From contig JAJYBR010000005.1 of NCBI GenBank assembly GCA_021778895.1, forward strand, positions 62,001 through 126,000: 64,000 nucleotides of DNA, given 5' to 3'. A program made the translations under genes and the position numbers. Below, in pieces: positions 53,856 through 62,889 of this stretch (position 1 is the stretch's first letter; each line of letters opens with the position of its first letter). The notes beneath the pieces were generated by a model. It did no database searches and was not told the DNA's origin. It saw nothing but the letters and a program-made list of their open reading frames with translations. This DNA is from Actinomycetes bacterium. Lineage in GTDB: Bacteria > Actinomycetota > Acidimicrobiia > Acidimicrobiales > RAAP-2.

Positions 53856-54026
53856 AGTCCATTGGACCTATTGAGAGACCCGGTCATCCTACTCCGGCAG
53901 TCCCGAATTTCCCGTGGGAATCTCGTCGATTGCACGGGTCGACCCTGATGCCCCTGGACCGGCAACGCATGGGGTGGCCCGCCACCGAGAACGGACATGG
54001 GGTGAGTCCTCGCGGAGGTCCTCCGC

Positions 54027-54362
54027 TCACGGCACGGCGGCGGCCTCCGGTGCGATCGCCGGCGCACGCACCGTGAGGCGGGGGATGAGCAGGTGGGCCA
54101 GCGGTCCGATGATCAGCGCGTAGACCACGGTGCCCACGCCCACCGAGCCTCCGAGCGCCCAACCGACCACCAGGGCGGTCAGTTCGTTGCTGGTGCGGGC
54201 CACGCGCAGGGAGTGACCCCGCGCGGCGAGGCCCGTCATGAGGTTGTCGCGCGGCCCGGGTCCGAGTCCCGCCCCGATGTAGGCGCCGGTCGCCACCCCG
54301 TTGAGGCCGACGCCCACGACCATGACGACCGCGCGCAGCGCCAGTCCCGACAGTGCGGGCAC
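54027..54362 (-). pseudogene. Remnant of a yczE-like (YitT-type) membrane protein gene, N-terminal half missing
   Basis: The reading frame ending at 54027 gives the C-terminal half of a YczE-type protein: GVATGAYIGAGLGPGPRDNL, then SNELTALVVGWALGGSVGVG and TVVYALIIGPLAHLLIPRL. A normal YczE has about 210 residues and a matching first half; here similarity begins at about 54360 with LSGLALRAVVMVVG. A GTG at 54362 could still start a 111-residue product. Immediately beyond, on the other strand, begins a truncated MocR-type regulator, so a deletion of both 5' halves is the simplest reading. Confidence 0.7.
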
Positions 54363-54365
54363 CCG

Positions 54366-54600
54366 CCCGCGGGCGGTCTGGCCCTGTGGGTCGAGCTGCC
54401 GACCCCGTCGAGCACCGCGCTGAGCCTGGGGGCTCGCGAGCGCGTCGTCCCCCCCCCCGGACCCCGCTTCGGGACCGGCGGCCTGCTCGAGCGGTTCGCG
54501 CGCCTGCCCTACACCCAGCCGCCCGACCAGCTGGTGCACGCGGTCGCGGTGCTCGCCGACCTCGCCCCGCCCACGTCGCGCGGCGTGGCGCCCGCAGCCC
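54366..54600 (+). pseudogene. Remnant of a MocR/YczR-type regulator gene, only the C-terminal end left
   Basis: The plus-strand frame reads PPAGGLALWVELPTPSSTAL, then PPPGPRFGTGGLLERFARLP and DQLVHAVAVLADLA. That is the very end of the aminotransferase-like domain of MocR regulators. The helix-turn-helix and PLP-binding parts (over 1 kb) are absent and no start codon is placed sensibly. No stop follows in frame for a long way. YczR regulators are normally divergent from yczE, whose remnant abuts this one head to head. Confidence 0.65.
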
Positions 54601-54708
54601 CGTCCTACTTCGCCTGCGTCGATCGGCGAGACGGCGAGTCCACCCAGCACCGTCGACTAGACCTGAGAGAGGGCGACGCGGGCCGCCCCGGGATCCAGGA
54701 GGTCGGTC

Positions 54709-55608
54709 ATGGACGCCCCCGCGGTGCGCGCCGACGGGCTCACCAAGCGCTACGGGCGCACCGTGGCCCTCGACCATCTCGACCTCGAGGTGCCCGCGGG
54801 CCAGATCCTCGGCTACCTCGGCCCCAACGGCGCGGGCAAGACCACGACGCTCCGCCTCCTGCTCGGGCTCATCCGGCCCACGTCGGGGCGCGCCGAGATC
54901 TTCGGCGTGGACGCCTGGCGCGACCCGGTGCGCGCCCACGCCCGCGTCGCCTACGTCACGAGCGACGTCGACCTGTGGCCCGCGCTGACCGGGGGCGAGG
55001 TCCTCGACCTGCTCGGCCACGCCCACGGCTCGGTCGACGCGGCGCTGCGCGACGAGCTGATCGCCAGCTTCGACCTGGACCCGACGGTTCGGGTGCGCGC
55101 CTACTCGACGGGCAACCGCCAGAAGGTCCTGCTGATCGCCGCGCTGATGACGCGCGCCGACCTGCTGGTGCTCGACGAGCCCACCCGGGGACTCGACCCC
55201 CTCGTCGACCAGGTCTTTCGCACCTACATCCGCCAGGCCCGCGACCGCGGGCAGACCGTCCTCCTGAGCTCGCACGAGCTGAGCGAGGTGGAGGCGCTGT
55301 GCGACCGGGTGGCCATCGTGCGCGCGGGACGCCTGGTCGAGCAGCGGAGCCTGGCCGAGCTGCGCCAGCTGAGCGCCCTGGCCGTCGAGGCGACGTTCCC
55401 CGGCGCACCCCCGGACCTCCGCGCCGTCCCCGGCGTGCACGCGCTCGTGGTCGACGGGTCCGTCCTGCGCTGCCAGGTCGACGGCTCCATCGAGCCCCTG
55501 CTGCGCGCCCTGGCCGAGGCCGGCGTCACGCGCATGACCAGCCGGGAGCCCTCGTTGGAGGAGCTGTTCCTCGCCCACTACGACCGCCCGGACGTGAGCG
55601 CGCCGTGA
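54709..55608 (+). CDS. ABC exporter ATP-binding protein (DrrA/CcmA type)
   Basis: 299-residue cytoplasmic ATPase: Walker A GPNGAGKTT (about residue 43), a Q-loop region reading AYVTSDVDLWPALTGGEVLD, signature YSTGNRQKVLLIAALM (YSTGN instead of LSGG, common in this subfamily) and Walker B LLVLDEPTRGLDPLV, followed by SSHELSEVEALCDRV. A C-terminal 80 residues act as a regulatory extension. ATG 54709 has AGGAGG (54697-54702). Its stop overlaps the permease start (GTGA). Substrate unknown; related systems export polyketides or drugs. Confidence 0.92.
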   Translation: MDAPAVRADGLTKRYGRTVALDHLDLEVPAGQILGYLGPNGAGKTTTLRLLLGLIRPTSGRAEIFGVDAWRDPVRAHARVAYVTSDVDLWPALTGGEVLDLLGHAHGSVDAALRDELIASFDLDPTVRVRAYSTGNRQKVLLIAALMTRADLLVLDEPTRGLDPLVDQVFRTYIRQARDRGQTVLLSSHELSEVEALCDRVAIVRAGRLVEQRSLAELRQLSALAVEATFPGAPPDLRAVPGVHALVVDGSVLRCQVDGSIEPLLRALAEAGVTRMTSREPSLEELFLAHYDRPDVSAP

Positions 55609-57236
55609 GCGCGCCGCGGGCCGGGACCGGCGCTCCAGCGCGCGCCCTCGTCTTCACGCTGAGCGTGCGGCGGGCAGTGCGCTCGGGCGCGCTGTGGGGC
55701 GCGGCCCTCGGCGTGATCACGGTGGCCTCCGCACTGAGCTACGAGCGCGTCTACCCGACCCTCGCCCTGCGCGAGGCCCTGGCCCGGGCCTTCGGGACCA
55801 ACACCATGACGATCGCGCTGTTCGGGCCCGCGCCCCACCTGGACACCGTCGCCGGCTTCACGTCCTTCAAGGTCTCCTTGACGCTGTCGGTGCTCGCCAG
55901 CCTCTGGGGCCTGCGCGCGGCGACGGGTGCCCTGCGTGGCGAGGAGGAGACCGGGCGCTGGGACCTGCTGCTCGCCGGGCCCCGCCGACGCGTGGCCACC
56001 ACGGCCCAGGCCCTGGCCGGCGTCGCGGTGGGCATCGTGGTCCTCGCCGCGGCGTGCGCGATCGTGACGGCGCTGACCATCCGCTCCACGGCGGGCGGGC
56101 TCCGCGCGACCCAGGTCCTCGGACTCGGCGGAGCGGTGCTCGCCGCGGCCACGACCTTCGCGGCGCTCGGCGCCCTGACCAGCCAGCTCGACCGCTCTCG
56201 CCACGACGCGTCGACGACGGGCGTGGTGGTCCTGGCGATCGCCTACGCGCTGCGCCTGGTGGCCGACGCCGGGCTGGGGCTGCACGCCCTGGTGTGGGCG
56301 TCGCCGCTCGGCTGGATCGAGGAGCTGGCCCCGCTCACCGCGCCGTCCTTCGTCGCCGTGGTGCCCGTCGCCCTCTGGACGGTCGCGCTGGTGGCCGCGG
56401 CCCTGCGCGGCGCCCGCATCCGGGACGTCGGCGCGGGCCTGCTCGCGCGCGACGACCGGGGACGCCGGCACCGGCGACTGCTCACCGGGCCGGGCGCCCT
56501 CACGTGGCGCCTGCTGTCCTCAACCATCTTGCGGTGGTGGATCGGGATCACGCTCGGCGCCGGGCTGATCGGTCTGGTGGCGCGCAAGGCCAGCTCGACC
56601 ATCGGTGGCTCGTCGGTGCGTGAGGTCTTCGACCGTCTCGGCGCCACCGCGCTCGGCACGCGCGCGGTGCTCGGGGTGGCCTCGCTCATCCTCGCCGTCG
56701 TGGTGTCGCTCCTGGCCGTCGGCCAGGTGGCGGCCGCGCGCGCCGAGGAGGCGCGCGGGCACCTCGACTGGCTCGTGGCCAGCCGGGTCTCCCGCGTGCG
56801 CTGGCTGCTGTGGCGACTCGGCGCCGCGGCCATCGCCCTGGCGGGCGTGGGCGTCCTCGAGGGACTGGCGACCTGGGGCGCGACCGCCAGCCAGGGTGCC
56901 CACCTGAGCCCCGTGCTGCTGTTCGAAGCGGCCGGCAACCTCTTGCCGCCCGCCCTGGCCCTGCTCGGTGTCGCGACGGTGCTCTACGGGCTGTGGCCCC
57001 GGGCCGCGGTGCCCGTCAGCTACGGGCTCGTGGCGTGGTCCCTCCTCATCGTGATCGTCGGCGGCATCGGCGCCATCAGTCCCTGGTTGCTCGACACGTC
57101 CGTCTTCCACCACATGGCCGCCGCACCGGCCGAGGCACCCCACGTCCTGGCGAACGCCGTGATGTGCGCGCTCGGGGTCCTCGGCATCGCGGCCGGCGTC
57201 ACGGCCTTCGCTCGACGCGACCTGGTGGGCACCTGA
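55605..57236 (+). CDS. ABC exporter permease (two-copy, polyketide-exporter type)
   Basis: 543-residue membrane protein with about twelve hydrophobic segments in two similar halves; each half starts at the membrane entry (ALVFTLSVRRAVRSGALWGA and WRLLSSTILRWWIGITLGAG) and has an E-E/A-R-G loop (LRGEEETGRWDLLLAGPRRR and AEEARGHLDWLVASRVSRVR). This duplicated form is typical of actinobacterial tetronasin/polyketide exporters. GTG 55605 overlaps the ATPase stop. An in-frame extension upstream through the ATPase gene is a reading artefact. Confidence 0.88.
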   Translation: MSAPRAGTGAPARALVFTLSVRRAVRSGALWGAALGVITVASALSYERVYPTLALREALARAFGTNTMTIALFGPAPHLDTVAGFTSFKVSLTLSVLASLWGLRAATGALRGEEETGRWDLLLAGPRRRVATTAQALAGVAVGIVVLAAACAIVTALTIRSTAGGLRATQVLGLGGAVLAAATTFAALGALTSQLDRSRHDASTTGVVVLAIAYALRLVADAGLGLHALVWASPLGWIEELAPLTAPSFVAVVPVALWTVALVAAALRGARIRDVGAGLLARDDRGRRHRRLLTGPGALTWRLLSSTILRWWIGITLGAGLIGLVARKASSTIGGSSVREVFDRLGATALGTRAVLGVASLILAVVVSLLAVGQVAAARAEEARGHLDWLVASRVSRVRWLLWRLGAAAIALAGVGVLEGLATWGATASQGAHLSPVLLFEAAGNLLPPALALLGVATVLYGLWPRAAVPVSYGLVAWSLLIVIVGGIGAISPWLLDTSVFHHMAAAPAEAPHVLANAVMCALGVLGIAAGVTAFARRDLVGT

Positions 57237-57315
57237 CAACCACCCCGCCCCGCCGTGCGGTCACGTCGCCCGTGGTCCCGCGCCCGGGTCGTTGCTCTGG
57301 CGTTGTGCCCATGCC

Positions 57316-57321
57316 TAACGT
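57316..57321 (+). promoter_or_regulatory. -10 box (TAACGT) of the MMPL transporter gene
   Basis: TAACGT is 9 bases before the GTG at 57331; TATACA (57321-57326) overlaps it and is an alternative 4 bases from the start. The 94-base gap before it holds no other visible signal. Confidence 0.4.
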
Positions 57322-57330
57322 ATACAGATT

Positions 57331-59505
57331 GTGACGTTTCGGGCCCCGGACCACGCCTTCGACCCGCCGGCGCCCTCGTCGCTGCACCGTCTGGGGGCGC
57401 TCAGTGGCCGCCATCCCTGGCGCGTGATCGCCCTATGGCTGCTCGCCGCCGTCGTGCTGGGAGCCTGGACGCGGGCCGACCGGCCGACCTACGCCGACGC
57501 GACGTCGCTCGGGGGGACCCCGGCCTCGGTGGGGGCCGCGCTGCTGCTCGCCCACGATCCCGCCGCGGGCGCCGCCACCGGACTGGTGGTGGTCGCGGCC
57601 CCCCACGGGACGCTGGCCCCGGACCGGGCGGCCCTGACGGCGACGATCGCCGGCCTGGCCCGCCTGCCCCACGTCATCGCCGTCTCGGACCCGCTGACGG
57701 CCACGCCGCCCACGGTGTCGCGCTCGGGCACGATCGCCTACGCCACCGTGCGCCTCGATGTCGCGGCGCCCGCGCTCGGGCCTGGCTTTGCCGCGAGCCT
57801 GCGCCGGGCTACCGCGCTGGCGGCGCGCGCCGGGCTCGCCGTCGACTTCTCCGGCGCCTTCGACCAGATCACGCGTCCGCGCACGACCGACCTGCGCGCC
57901 GAGATGCTCGGCGTCGGCGTCGCCCTGGTGGTGCTGGCCCTCACCTTCGGCAGCGTGCTCGGCGCCATCGTCCCGCTGGTGAGCGCCGTCATCGGCGTCG
58001 TGATCGGCCTGAGCGTCCTCGGACTGGTGGCCCTGGTGATGACGTTCGCGACCGCGTCGCCGACGCTCGCCGCCATGATCGGGCTCGGCGTCGGCATCGA
58101 CTACGCCGTCTTCCTCACCACGCGGTTCCGCCAGCTGCTCGTCGAGGGCGCCGATCCCGCCGAGGCCGCCGGGCGGGTCACGGCGTCGAGTGGGCGCGCC
58201 ATCGTCGTCGCGGCCTCGACGGTCGCGGTCGCCATGCTCGGCCTCTACGGCTCGGGCCTGAGCTTCATCGGGCTGCTCGGTCTGGCCGCGGTGTTCGCGA
58301 TCATCGTCGCGGCCCTCGGCGCCGTCACGCTCGTCCCCGCGGCCTTGGTGCTGGCCGGACGGCGCCTCGACCGCTACCGCGTCCGGCGCACCGTCGCCGA
58401 GGCGACCCGTGCCGACGACGGCTGGCACCGCTACGCGGCCCTGGTGGGCCGCCACCCCTGGCGCGCGCTGGCCCTCGGCGTGGCGGCCGTCGCCCTCATC
58501 GCCCTCCCCGTCCTCTCGCTCCAATTGGGCCACGTCGGCAACGGCGCGGACCCGACCTCCTTCACCGACCGGCGCGCCTACGACCTGCTGGCCCGGGGCT
58601 TCGGTCCGGGCATCAACGGCCCGCTGACCGTGGTCGTGGACACCCGCGGCCACGCGGCGCCCGCGAGCCGCCCGGCGGCCGTCGCGCGCGCACTCGCCGC
58701 GACGCCCGACGTGGCCGCGGTCACGGCCCTGCGCCCCTCGCCCGACGGCCGCCTGTTCGTGGCGACGGTGATCCCGGCCACCGACCCGGCAACCGCGGCG
58801 TCGACGGCCCTGTTCTCGACTCTCGTCGACACGACGCTGCCGCGCGCCCTGGCCGGCACCGGGTGGCACGGCTACGTCACGGGACCGACCGCGCTACAGG
58901 ACGAGTTCGACTCCATCGTCTCCTCGCGCACGCCGCTGATCATGCTCTTGGTCATCGCGGTCGCCTTCGTGCTCATCGCGTCGGCCTTTCGCAGCCTGGT
59001 CCTGGCCCTGGAGGCGGCCGTCCTCAACCTGCTCAGCATCGGCGCCGCCTACGGCGTGCTGGTCGCGGTCTTCCAGTGGGGCTGGGGCCACACGTGGCTG
59101 GGCCTGCCGGCCAGCGTCCCCATCGAGGCCTACGTGCCGATGATCATGTTCGCCATCGTCTTCGGGCTCTCGATGGACTACGAGGTGTTCCTGCTCTCGC
59201 GCATCCACGAGGCCTGGCTGCGCGGGGGCGACAACGGCCAGGCGGTCGCCGAGGGCCTGGCCCGCACCGGGCGCGTCATCGGGGCCGCGGCCCTCATCAT
59301 GGTGAGCGTCTTCCTCTCCTTCGTCAGTTCGCCGCTGGTCGTGGTCAAGCAGCTGGCCATCGGGCTGTCGGCGGCGGTGCTGCTGGACGCGACCATCGTG
59401 CGCCTGGTCCTGGTCCCCGCGGCGATGTTCCTGCTGGGCGAGAGGAACTGGTGGCTGCCCCGCTGGCTCGACCGGGTCCTGCCCCGCGTGCGCCTCGACG
59501 GCTAG
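57331..59505 (+). CDS. MMPL family (RND superfamily) transporter
   Basis: 724 residues with two repeated halves, each with one helix, an outer domain and five helices. The hallmark MMPL stretches are ATASPTLAAMIGLGVGIDYA, RVTASSGRAIVVAASTVAVA, MIMFAIVFGLSMDYEVFLLS and GRVIGAAALIMVSVFLSFVS. The outer loops are smaller than in mycobacterial MmpL proteins. In actinobacteria such proteins export lipids, pigments or drugs by proton motive force. The downstream gene is convergent, so it is a single-gene unit. The true cargo is unknown; proximity to an ABC exporter may mean a shared theme. Confidence 0.93.
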   Translation: MTFRAPDHAFDPPAPSSLHRLGALSGRHPWRVIALWLLAAVVLGAWTRADRPTYADATSLGGTPASVGAALLLAHDPAAGAATGLVVVAAPHGTLAPDRAALTATIAGLARLPHVIAVSDPLTATPPTVSRSGTIAYATVRLDVAAPALGPGFAASLRRATALAARAGLAVDFSGAFDQITRPRTTDLRAEMLGVGVALVVLALTFGSVLGAIVPLVSAVIGVVIGLSVLGLVALVMTFATASPTLAAMIGLGVGIDYAVFLTTRFRQLLVEGADPAEAAGRVTASSGRAIVVAASTVAVAMLGLYGSGLSFIGLLGLAAVFAIIVAALGAVTLVPAALVLAGRRLDRYRVRRTVAEATRADDGWHRYAALVGRHPWRALALGVAAVALIALPVLSLQLGHVGNGADPTSFTDRRAYDLLARGFGPGINGPLTVVVDTRGHAAPASRPAAVARALAATPDVAAVTALRPSPDGRLFVATVIPATDPATAASTALFSTLVDTTLPRALAGTGWHGYVTGPTALQDEFDSIVSSRTPLIMLLVIAVAFVLIASAFRSLVLALEAAVLNLLSIGAAYGVLVAVFQWGWGHTWLGLPASVPIEAYVPMIMFAIVFGLSMDYEVFLLSRIHEAWLRGGDNGQAVAEGLARTGRVIGAAALIMVSVFLSFVSSPLVVVKQLAIGLSAAVLLDATIVRLVLVPAAMFLLGERNWWLPRWLDRVLPRVRLDG

Positions 59506-59506
59506 C

Positions 59507-60418
59507 TCAGCCCACCACGCGCGCGCGCAGGCCGGCGATCCAGCGATCGGCCGAGCGCCGCGCGGCGCTGATGGCGGCCCGCCGGTTCGAGGCCGCCTCC
59601 CCGGTGACCGGGTAGGAGCCCAGGAACTTCACGTGGGCCAGGTGGGCCTGCAGGTCGGCCAGGCAGTCGGCCACGATGTCGTCGCCGATGTGGCCCTCGA
59701 ACTCGATGACGAAGCAGTAGTCGCCCAGGCCCCGCTTGGTGGGCCGGCTCTCCAACTTGGTCAGGTTGAGGTCGCGCGCGGCGAAGCGGCCCAGGATGCC
59801 GTAGAGGGACCCGGGGTGGTCGGCGTTCTGGAAGCAGACGATCGTGGTGCGGTCGTGCCCGGTCGGGGCGGCCACCTCGTCGCGACCCACGACCACGAAG
59901 CGCGTGGCGTTGCCGGCGTGGTCCTCGACGTCGCCGGCCACGACGGCCAGCGCGAAGAGCTCGCCGGCCAGCGCCGAGCCGACCGCCGCCCAGGGCTCGT
60001 CCGAGCTCGCGACCAGCCGCGCGGCCTCGCTGGTCGAGGTGGTGGGCACCACGTCGATCCCGTCCAGGCTCGCCAGGAAGCCGCGGCACTGGGCCAGGGC
60101 GTGGGGGTAGCTGTAGACGACGCGGATCTGGTCGAGGTCGCGCCCGGGGCGGGCCAGCAGGTGCAGGTGGATCGGGCGCACCACCTCGCGCGTGATGTAG
60201 AGGTCGTGGTCGAAGACCAGGCCGTCGATGGTCGCCGAGACCGTCCCCTCGATGGCGTTCTCCAGCGGCACCAGGGCGTGCTCCAGGGCGCCCGACGCCA
60301 CCTGGGCCAGCAGGTCCGGGATCGTCGCCACCGGCGTCGCGGCGGACCCGAGCTGGCGCACCGCCTCGTGGGAGAAGGACCCCTCGGGACCCAGGTACCC
60401 GATCGGACCCTCAGCCAT
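59507..60418 (-). CDS. pheA: Prephenate dehydratase
   Basis: Converts prephenate to phenylpyruvate in phenylalanine synthesis. 303 residues: the PDT domain starts IGYLGPEGSFSHEAVRQLG, with ALVPLENAIEGTVSATIDGL, VYSYPHALAQCRGFL and GNATRFVVVG (catalytic Thr-Arg-Phe). An ACT domain (PGSLYGILGRFAARDLNLTK, ESRPTK, DYCFVIEFEGH) provides Phe feedback. No chorismate mutase domain is fused. ATG 60418 follows TACCAT (60429-60424) by 5 bases. Confidence 0.95.
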   Translation of the reverse strand: MAEGPIGYLGPEGSFSHEAVRQLGSAATPVATIPDLLAQVASGALEHALVPLENAIEGTVSATIDGLVFDHDLYITREVVRPIHLHLLARPGRDLDQIRVVYSYPHALAQCRGFLASLDGIDVVPTTSTSEAARLVASSDEPWAAVGSALAGELFALAVVAGDVEDHAGNATRFVVVGRDEVAAPTGHDRTTIVCFQNADHPGSLYGILGRFAARDLNLTKLESRPTKRGLGDYCFVIEFEGHIGDDIVADCLADLQAHLAHVKFLGSYPVTGEAASNRRAAISAARRSADRWIAGLRARVVG

Positions 60419-60459
60419 GCCCCATGGTACGCGAGCCCGTGGGGAGGGTGGCCAGGCTC

Positions 60460-60465
60460 TACGAT
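60460..60465 (+). promoter_or_regulatory. Putative -10 box (TACGAT) of the PLP decarboxylase gene
   Basis: TACGAT lies 24 bases before ATG 60490, which has GGGGAGG as a ribosome site. Together with the pheA box on the other strand this makes a divergent promoter region of about 70 bases. Confidence 0.4.
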
Positions 60466-60489
60466 GGCCAAGGCCCAAATGGGGAGGTC

Positions 60490-61863
60490 ATGGTGGGGCA
60501 CCCGATGTTCGCGTACGACGAGAAGGCGACCGAGGCGATATTCGCCTACTGTCGCGAGCGGCTGGCGATGGACCCCGTCCCGCTCGACTACGGCGGCCTG
60601 TTCGACATCCCCGCCGGCGAGGTCGACGGCCTGATCACCCAGGAGGGGCGACCCGTCGAGGAGGTCCTGGCGCTCTTCGAGCGGGACCTGGCACCGGCGG
60701 TCGTCTCCATCGACGCCCCGACGTTCCTGGCTTTCATCCCCAACTCGCCGACCAAGAACTCGCTGCTGTTCGACATGGTGGTGGCCTGCTCGGGCCTGAA
60801 CGGCACCAGTTGGCTGGAGGCGGCCGGCGTCGTCACCGCGGAGAACCAGGCCCTGGACTTCCTGGCCCAGCGCGCGGGCCTGCCCGCGGGTTCCGGCGGG
60901 GCCTTCGTCTCGGGCGGCTCGATGGGCAACCTGGCCAGCCTGACCGTGGCCCGCGACGTCGGACGGGCCCGCCACCCCGAGCTCGAGCCGCACCGGGTGC
61001 GCATCGCCATCTCCTCGGACGCCCACGCCAGCGTCGGCAAGGCGCTCCACGTCATCGGCGTCGAGCCCTTCGAGGTGCCCACGCCCGACCACCGCTTCAC
61101 CCTCGAGGCGCTGGAGGCAGCGCTCGCTGCCGACCCCCACCCCGAGTCGGTGGTCGCCATCGTCGCCACCGCCGGCACCACCAACGCCGGCATCGTCGAC
61201 GACCTGGAGGGTCTGGGCACCTACGCGCGCGCCCACGACCTGTGGTTCCACGTCGACGGCGCCTACGGCGGGGCGGCGATGCTCGCCCCCTCGCACCGCG
61301 AGACCTTCGCCGGCCTGCGCCACGCCGACAGCTTCATCGTGGACCCCCACAAGTGGCTCTTCGCGCCCCTCGACTGTGCGGCCCTGATCTACCGCAACCC
61401 CACGATCGCGCGCACGGTGCTGGCCCAGCAGGCGGGCTACCTCGACATCCTCCACGTCAGCGACGACGCGGACTACGACTGGAACCCCTCGGACTTCGCG
61501 ATCCACCTGTCGCGGCGGGCCCGCGGCCTCCCGTTCTGGTTCTCGCTCGTGACCTACGGCGTGGGCGCCTACGAGTCGGCCATCGAGCGCGGGATCGAGC
61601 TGGCACGCATCACCGAGGACCTGGTGCGCGCGCGCCCCTACCTCGAGATGGTGCGGCCCGCCAGCCTGTCGATCGCGCTGTTCCGCCGGCCGGGCTGGAG
61701 CGAGGCGCGCTACAACGAGTGGAGCCTGCAGCTGCTGCGCGACCAGGTGGCCTTCGTCACCCCCACCAAGTGGGAGGGCGAGACCATCGGGCGCTTCGCG
61801 TTCCTCCACCCCGACACCGACGAGGCGACGATCGCCCAGGTCCTGGACTCGATGCGCGACTGA
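60490..61863 (+). CDS. PLP-dependent group II amino-acid decarboxylase
   Basis: 457 residues of the glutamate/aromatic amino-acid decarboxylase class: SGGSMGNLASLTVARDV, SSDAHASVGKALHVIGV, ATAGTTNAGIVDDLEGLG, FHVDGAYGGAAML (PLP ring Asp) and the PLP lysine in FIVDPHKWLFAPLDC (Lys about 288). The N-terminal FLAFIPNSPTKNSLLFDMVV is typical of bacterial homologues. Aromatic L-amino acids are plausible with pheA divergent beside it. Arginine-type substrates (a link to the agmatinase-like gene downstream) are less likely for this fold. Confidence 0.88.
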   Translation: MVGHPMFAYDEKATEAIFAYCRERLAMDPVPLDYGGLFDIPAGEVDGLITQEGRPVEEVLALFERDLAPAVVSIDAPTFLAFIPNSPTKNSLLFDMVVACSGLNGTSWLEAAGVVTAENQALDFLAQRAGLPAGSGGAFVSGGSMGNLASLTVARDVGRARHPELEPHRVRIAISSDAHASVGKALHVIGVEPFEVPTPDHRFTLEALEAALAADPHPESVVAIVATAGTTNAGIVDDLEGLGTYARAHDLWFHVDGAYGGAAMLAPSHRETFAGLRHADSFIVDPHKWLFAPLDCAALIYRNPTIARTVLAQQAGYLDILHVSDDADYDWNPSDFAIHLSRRARGLPFWFSLVTYGVGAYESAIERGIELARITEDLVRARPYLEMVRPASLSIALFRRPGWSEARYNEWSLQLLRDQVAFVTPTKWEGETIGRFAFLHPDTDEATIAQVLDSMRD

Positions 61864-61866
61864 GGC

Positions 61867-62880
61867 TCAGGGCGCCGGCGGCGTCCCGCGCTCCAGCAGG
61901 GGTGCTGCCGGGTCGCGCCGCGCCGCGCCGCGCTGCCAGGCGACCCCGCCCAGGGCCTCGAGCACCACGCGGTTGCCGAGGTAGGCCGTGATCTCGGCGT
62001 GGTCGAAGGGTGGGGCCACCTCGACGACGTCGATCCCGGCGAGCGGGCCCTCCATGGCCAGGCGCCGCACCGCGTCGAGGAGCTGGCGGCTGGTCAGACC
62101 GCCGGGCTCGGGCGTCCCGGTGCCCGGGGCCGATCCCGGGTCCACGACGTCGACGTCGACGGACAGGAAGATCGCGTCGCACTCGTCGGTCGCGCGCTCG
62201 AGGGCCTCGTCGAGCACGGCGTCGAGGCCCCGCGCGACGATCTCGCCCATCTCGAAGGAGCGCATGCCCTGGGCCGCCATCCAGTCGAGGGTCTCGGGCT
62301 CGGGCCAGTAGCCGCGCAGCCCGACCTGGAAGAAGCGGTCGCCGCGGCAGGCCCCCGACTCGATCAGGCGGCGCATCGGCGTGCCGTGCCCGTAGAGGGA
62401 GCCCATCTGCGTGTCGCCGGTGTCGGCGTGGGCGTCGAAGTGGATGACGGCGACCCGGCCCCAGCCCACGTGGCGCGCGACCCCGGTCACGTCGGGCAAG
62501 GCGATGGTGTGGTCGCCGCCGAGCACGACGGGCAGCACCCCGGCCGCGGCCACGGCGGTGACCCGCTCCTCGAGGCGGGCCAGGGACTTCTCGGTCTCCC
62601 CCGAGGGCATCTCGACGTCGCCCAGGTCGACGACGCCCAGGTCGACCAGCGGGTCGACCCCGAGAGCCAGGCTCGGCCGGGACCCGTCGTGGGGCAGGTA
62701 GTCGGTCAGGCGGATGGCCTGGGGCCCGAAGCGGCAGCCCGAGCGGTGCGAGGTCCCCCCGTCGAAGGGCGCCCCGATAATGGCGGCTGCCGCCCCCGAC
62801 CAACTGGCCGGGTCGTCGGGGTCGGCCGCAGGCACGCCCAGGAAGGTCGCGTCGGGTCCGTACAGGTTGCCAATGCGCAC
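61867..62880 (-). CDS. Ureohydrolase (agmatinase/arginase family)
   Basis: Mn-dependent hydrolase releasing urea from agmatine, guanidinobutyrate or a similar guanidino compound. 337 residues with all metal motifs: LGGDHTIALPDV, VIHFDAHADTGD and FLSVDVDVVDPGSAPGTGTP, plus GAPFDGGTSHRSGCRFGP near the N-terminus, the agmatinase-type beginning. A C-terminal tail of about 30 residues is extra. GTG 62880 follows GAGGACC. The 9-base gap to the hydrolase gene upstream implies one operon. The exact guanidino substrate cannot be read off. Confidence 0.88.
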   Translation of the reverse strand: MRIGNLYGPDATFLGVPAADPDDPASWSGAAAAIIGAPFDGGTSHRSGCRFGPQAIRLTDYLPHDGSRPSLALGVDPLVDLGVVDLGDVEMPSGETEKSLARLEERVTAVAAAGVLPVVLGGDHTIALPDVTGVARHVGWGRVAVIHFDAHADTGDTQMGSLYGHGTPMRRLIESGACRGDRFFQVGLRGYWPEPETLDWMAAQGMRSFEMGEIVARGLDAVLDEALERATDECDAIFLSVDVDVVDPGSAPGTGTPEPGGLTSRQLLDAVRRLAMEGPLAGIDVVEVAPPFDHAEITAYLGNRVVLEALGGVAWQRGAARRDPAAPLLERGTPPAP

Positions 62881-62889
62881 CGGTCCTCC

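Noticed and set aside
51605..54026. Attachment-site repeat of the tRNA-Ser 3' end that would prove an integrated element
   Set aside because: I looked for a second copy of the T-arm and acceptor sequence between 51690 and 54030 and saw none; there is also no integrase. The islet idea rests on composition and position only.
53883..54026. Short inverted repeats after the zinc-ribbon gene as a mobile-element end
   Set aside because: They are only a few base pairs long, without flanking target duplications or a transposase.
54093..57236. A plus-strand open frame of over 1,000 codons running from the YczR stump through the ATPase gene into the exporter permease
   Set aside because: Only the last 543 codons and the short MocR-like stump make protein sense; the middle is an out-of-frame reading of the ATPase gene. 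The permease has its own GTG at 55605.
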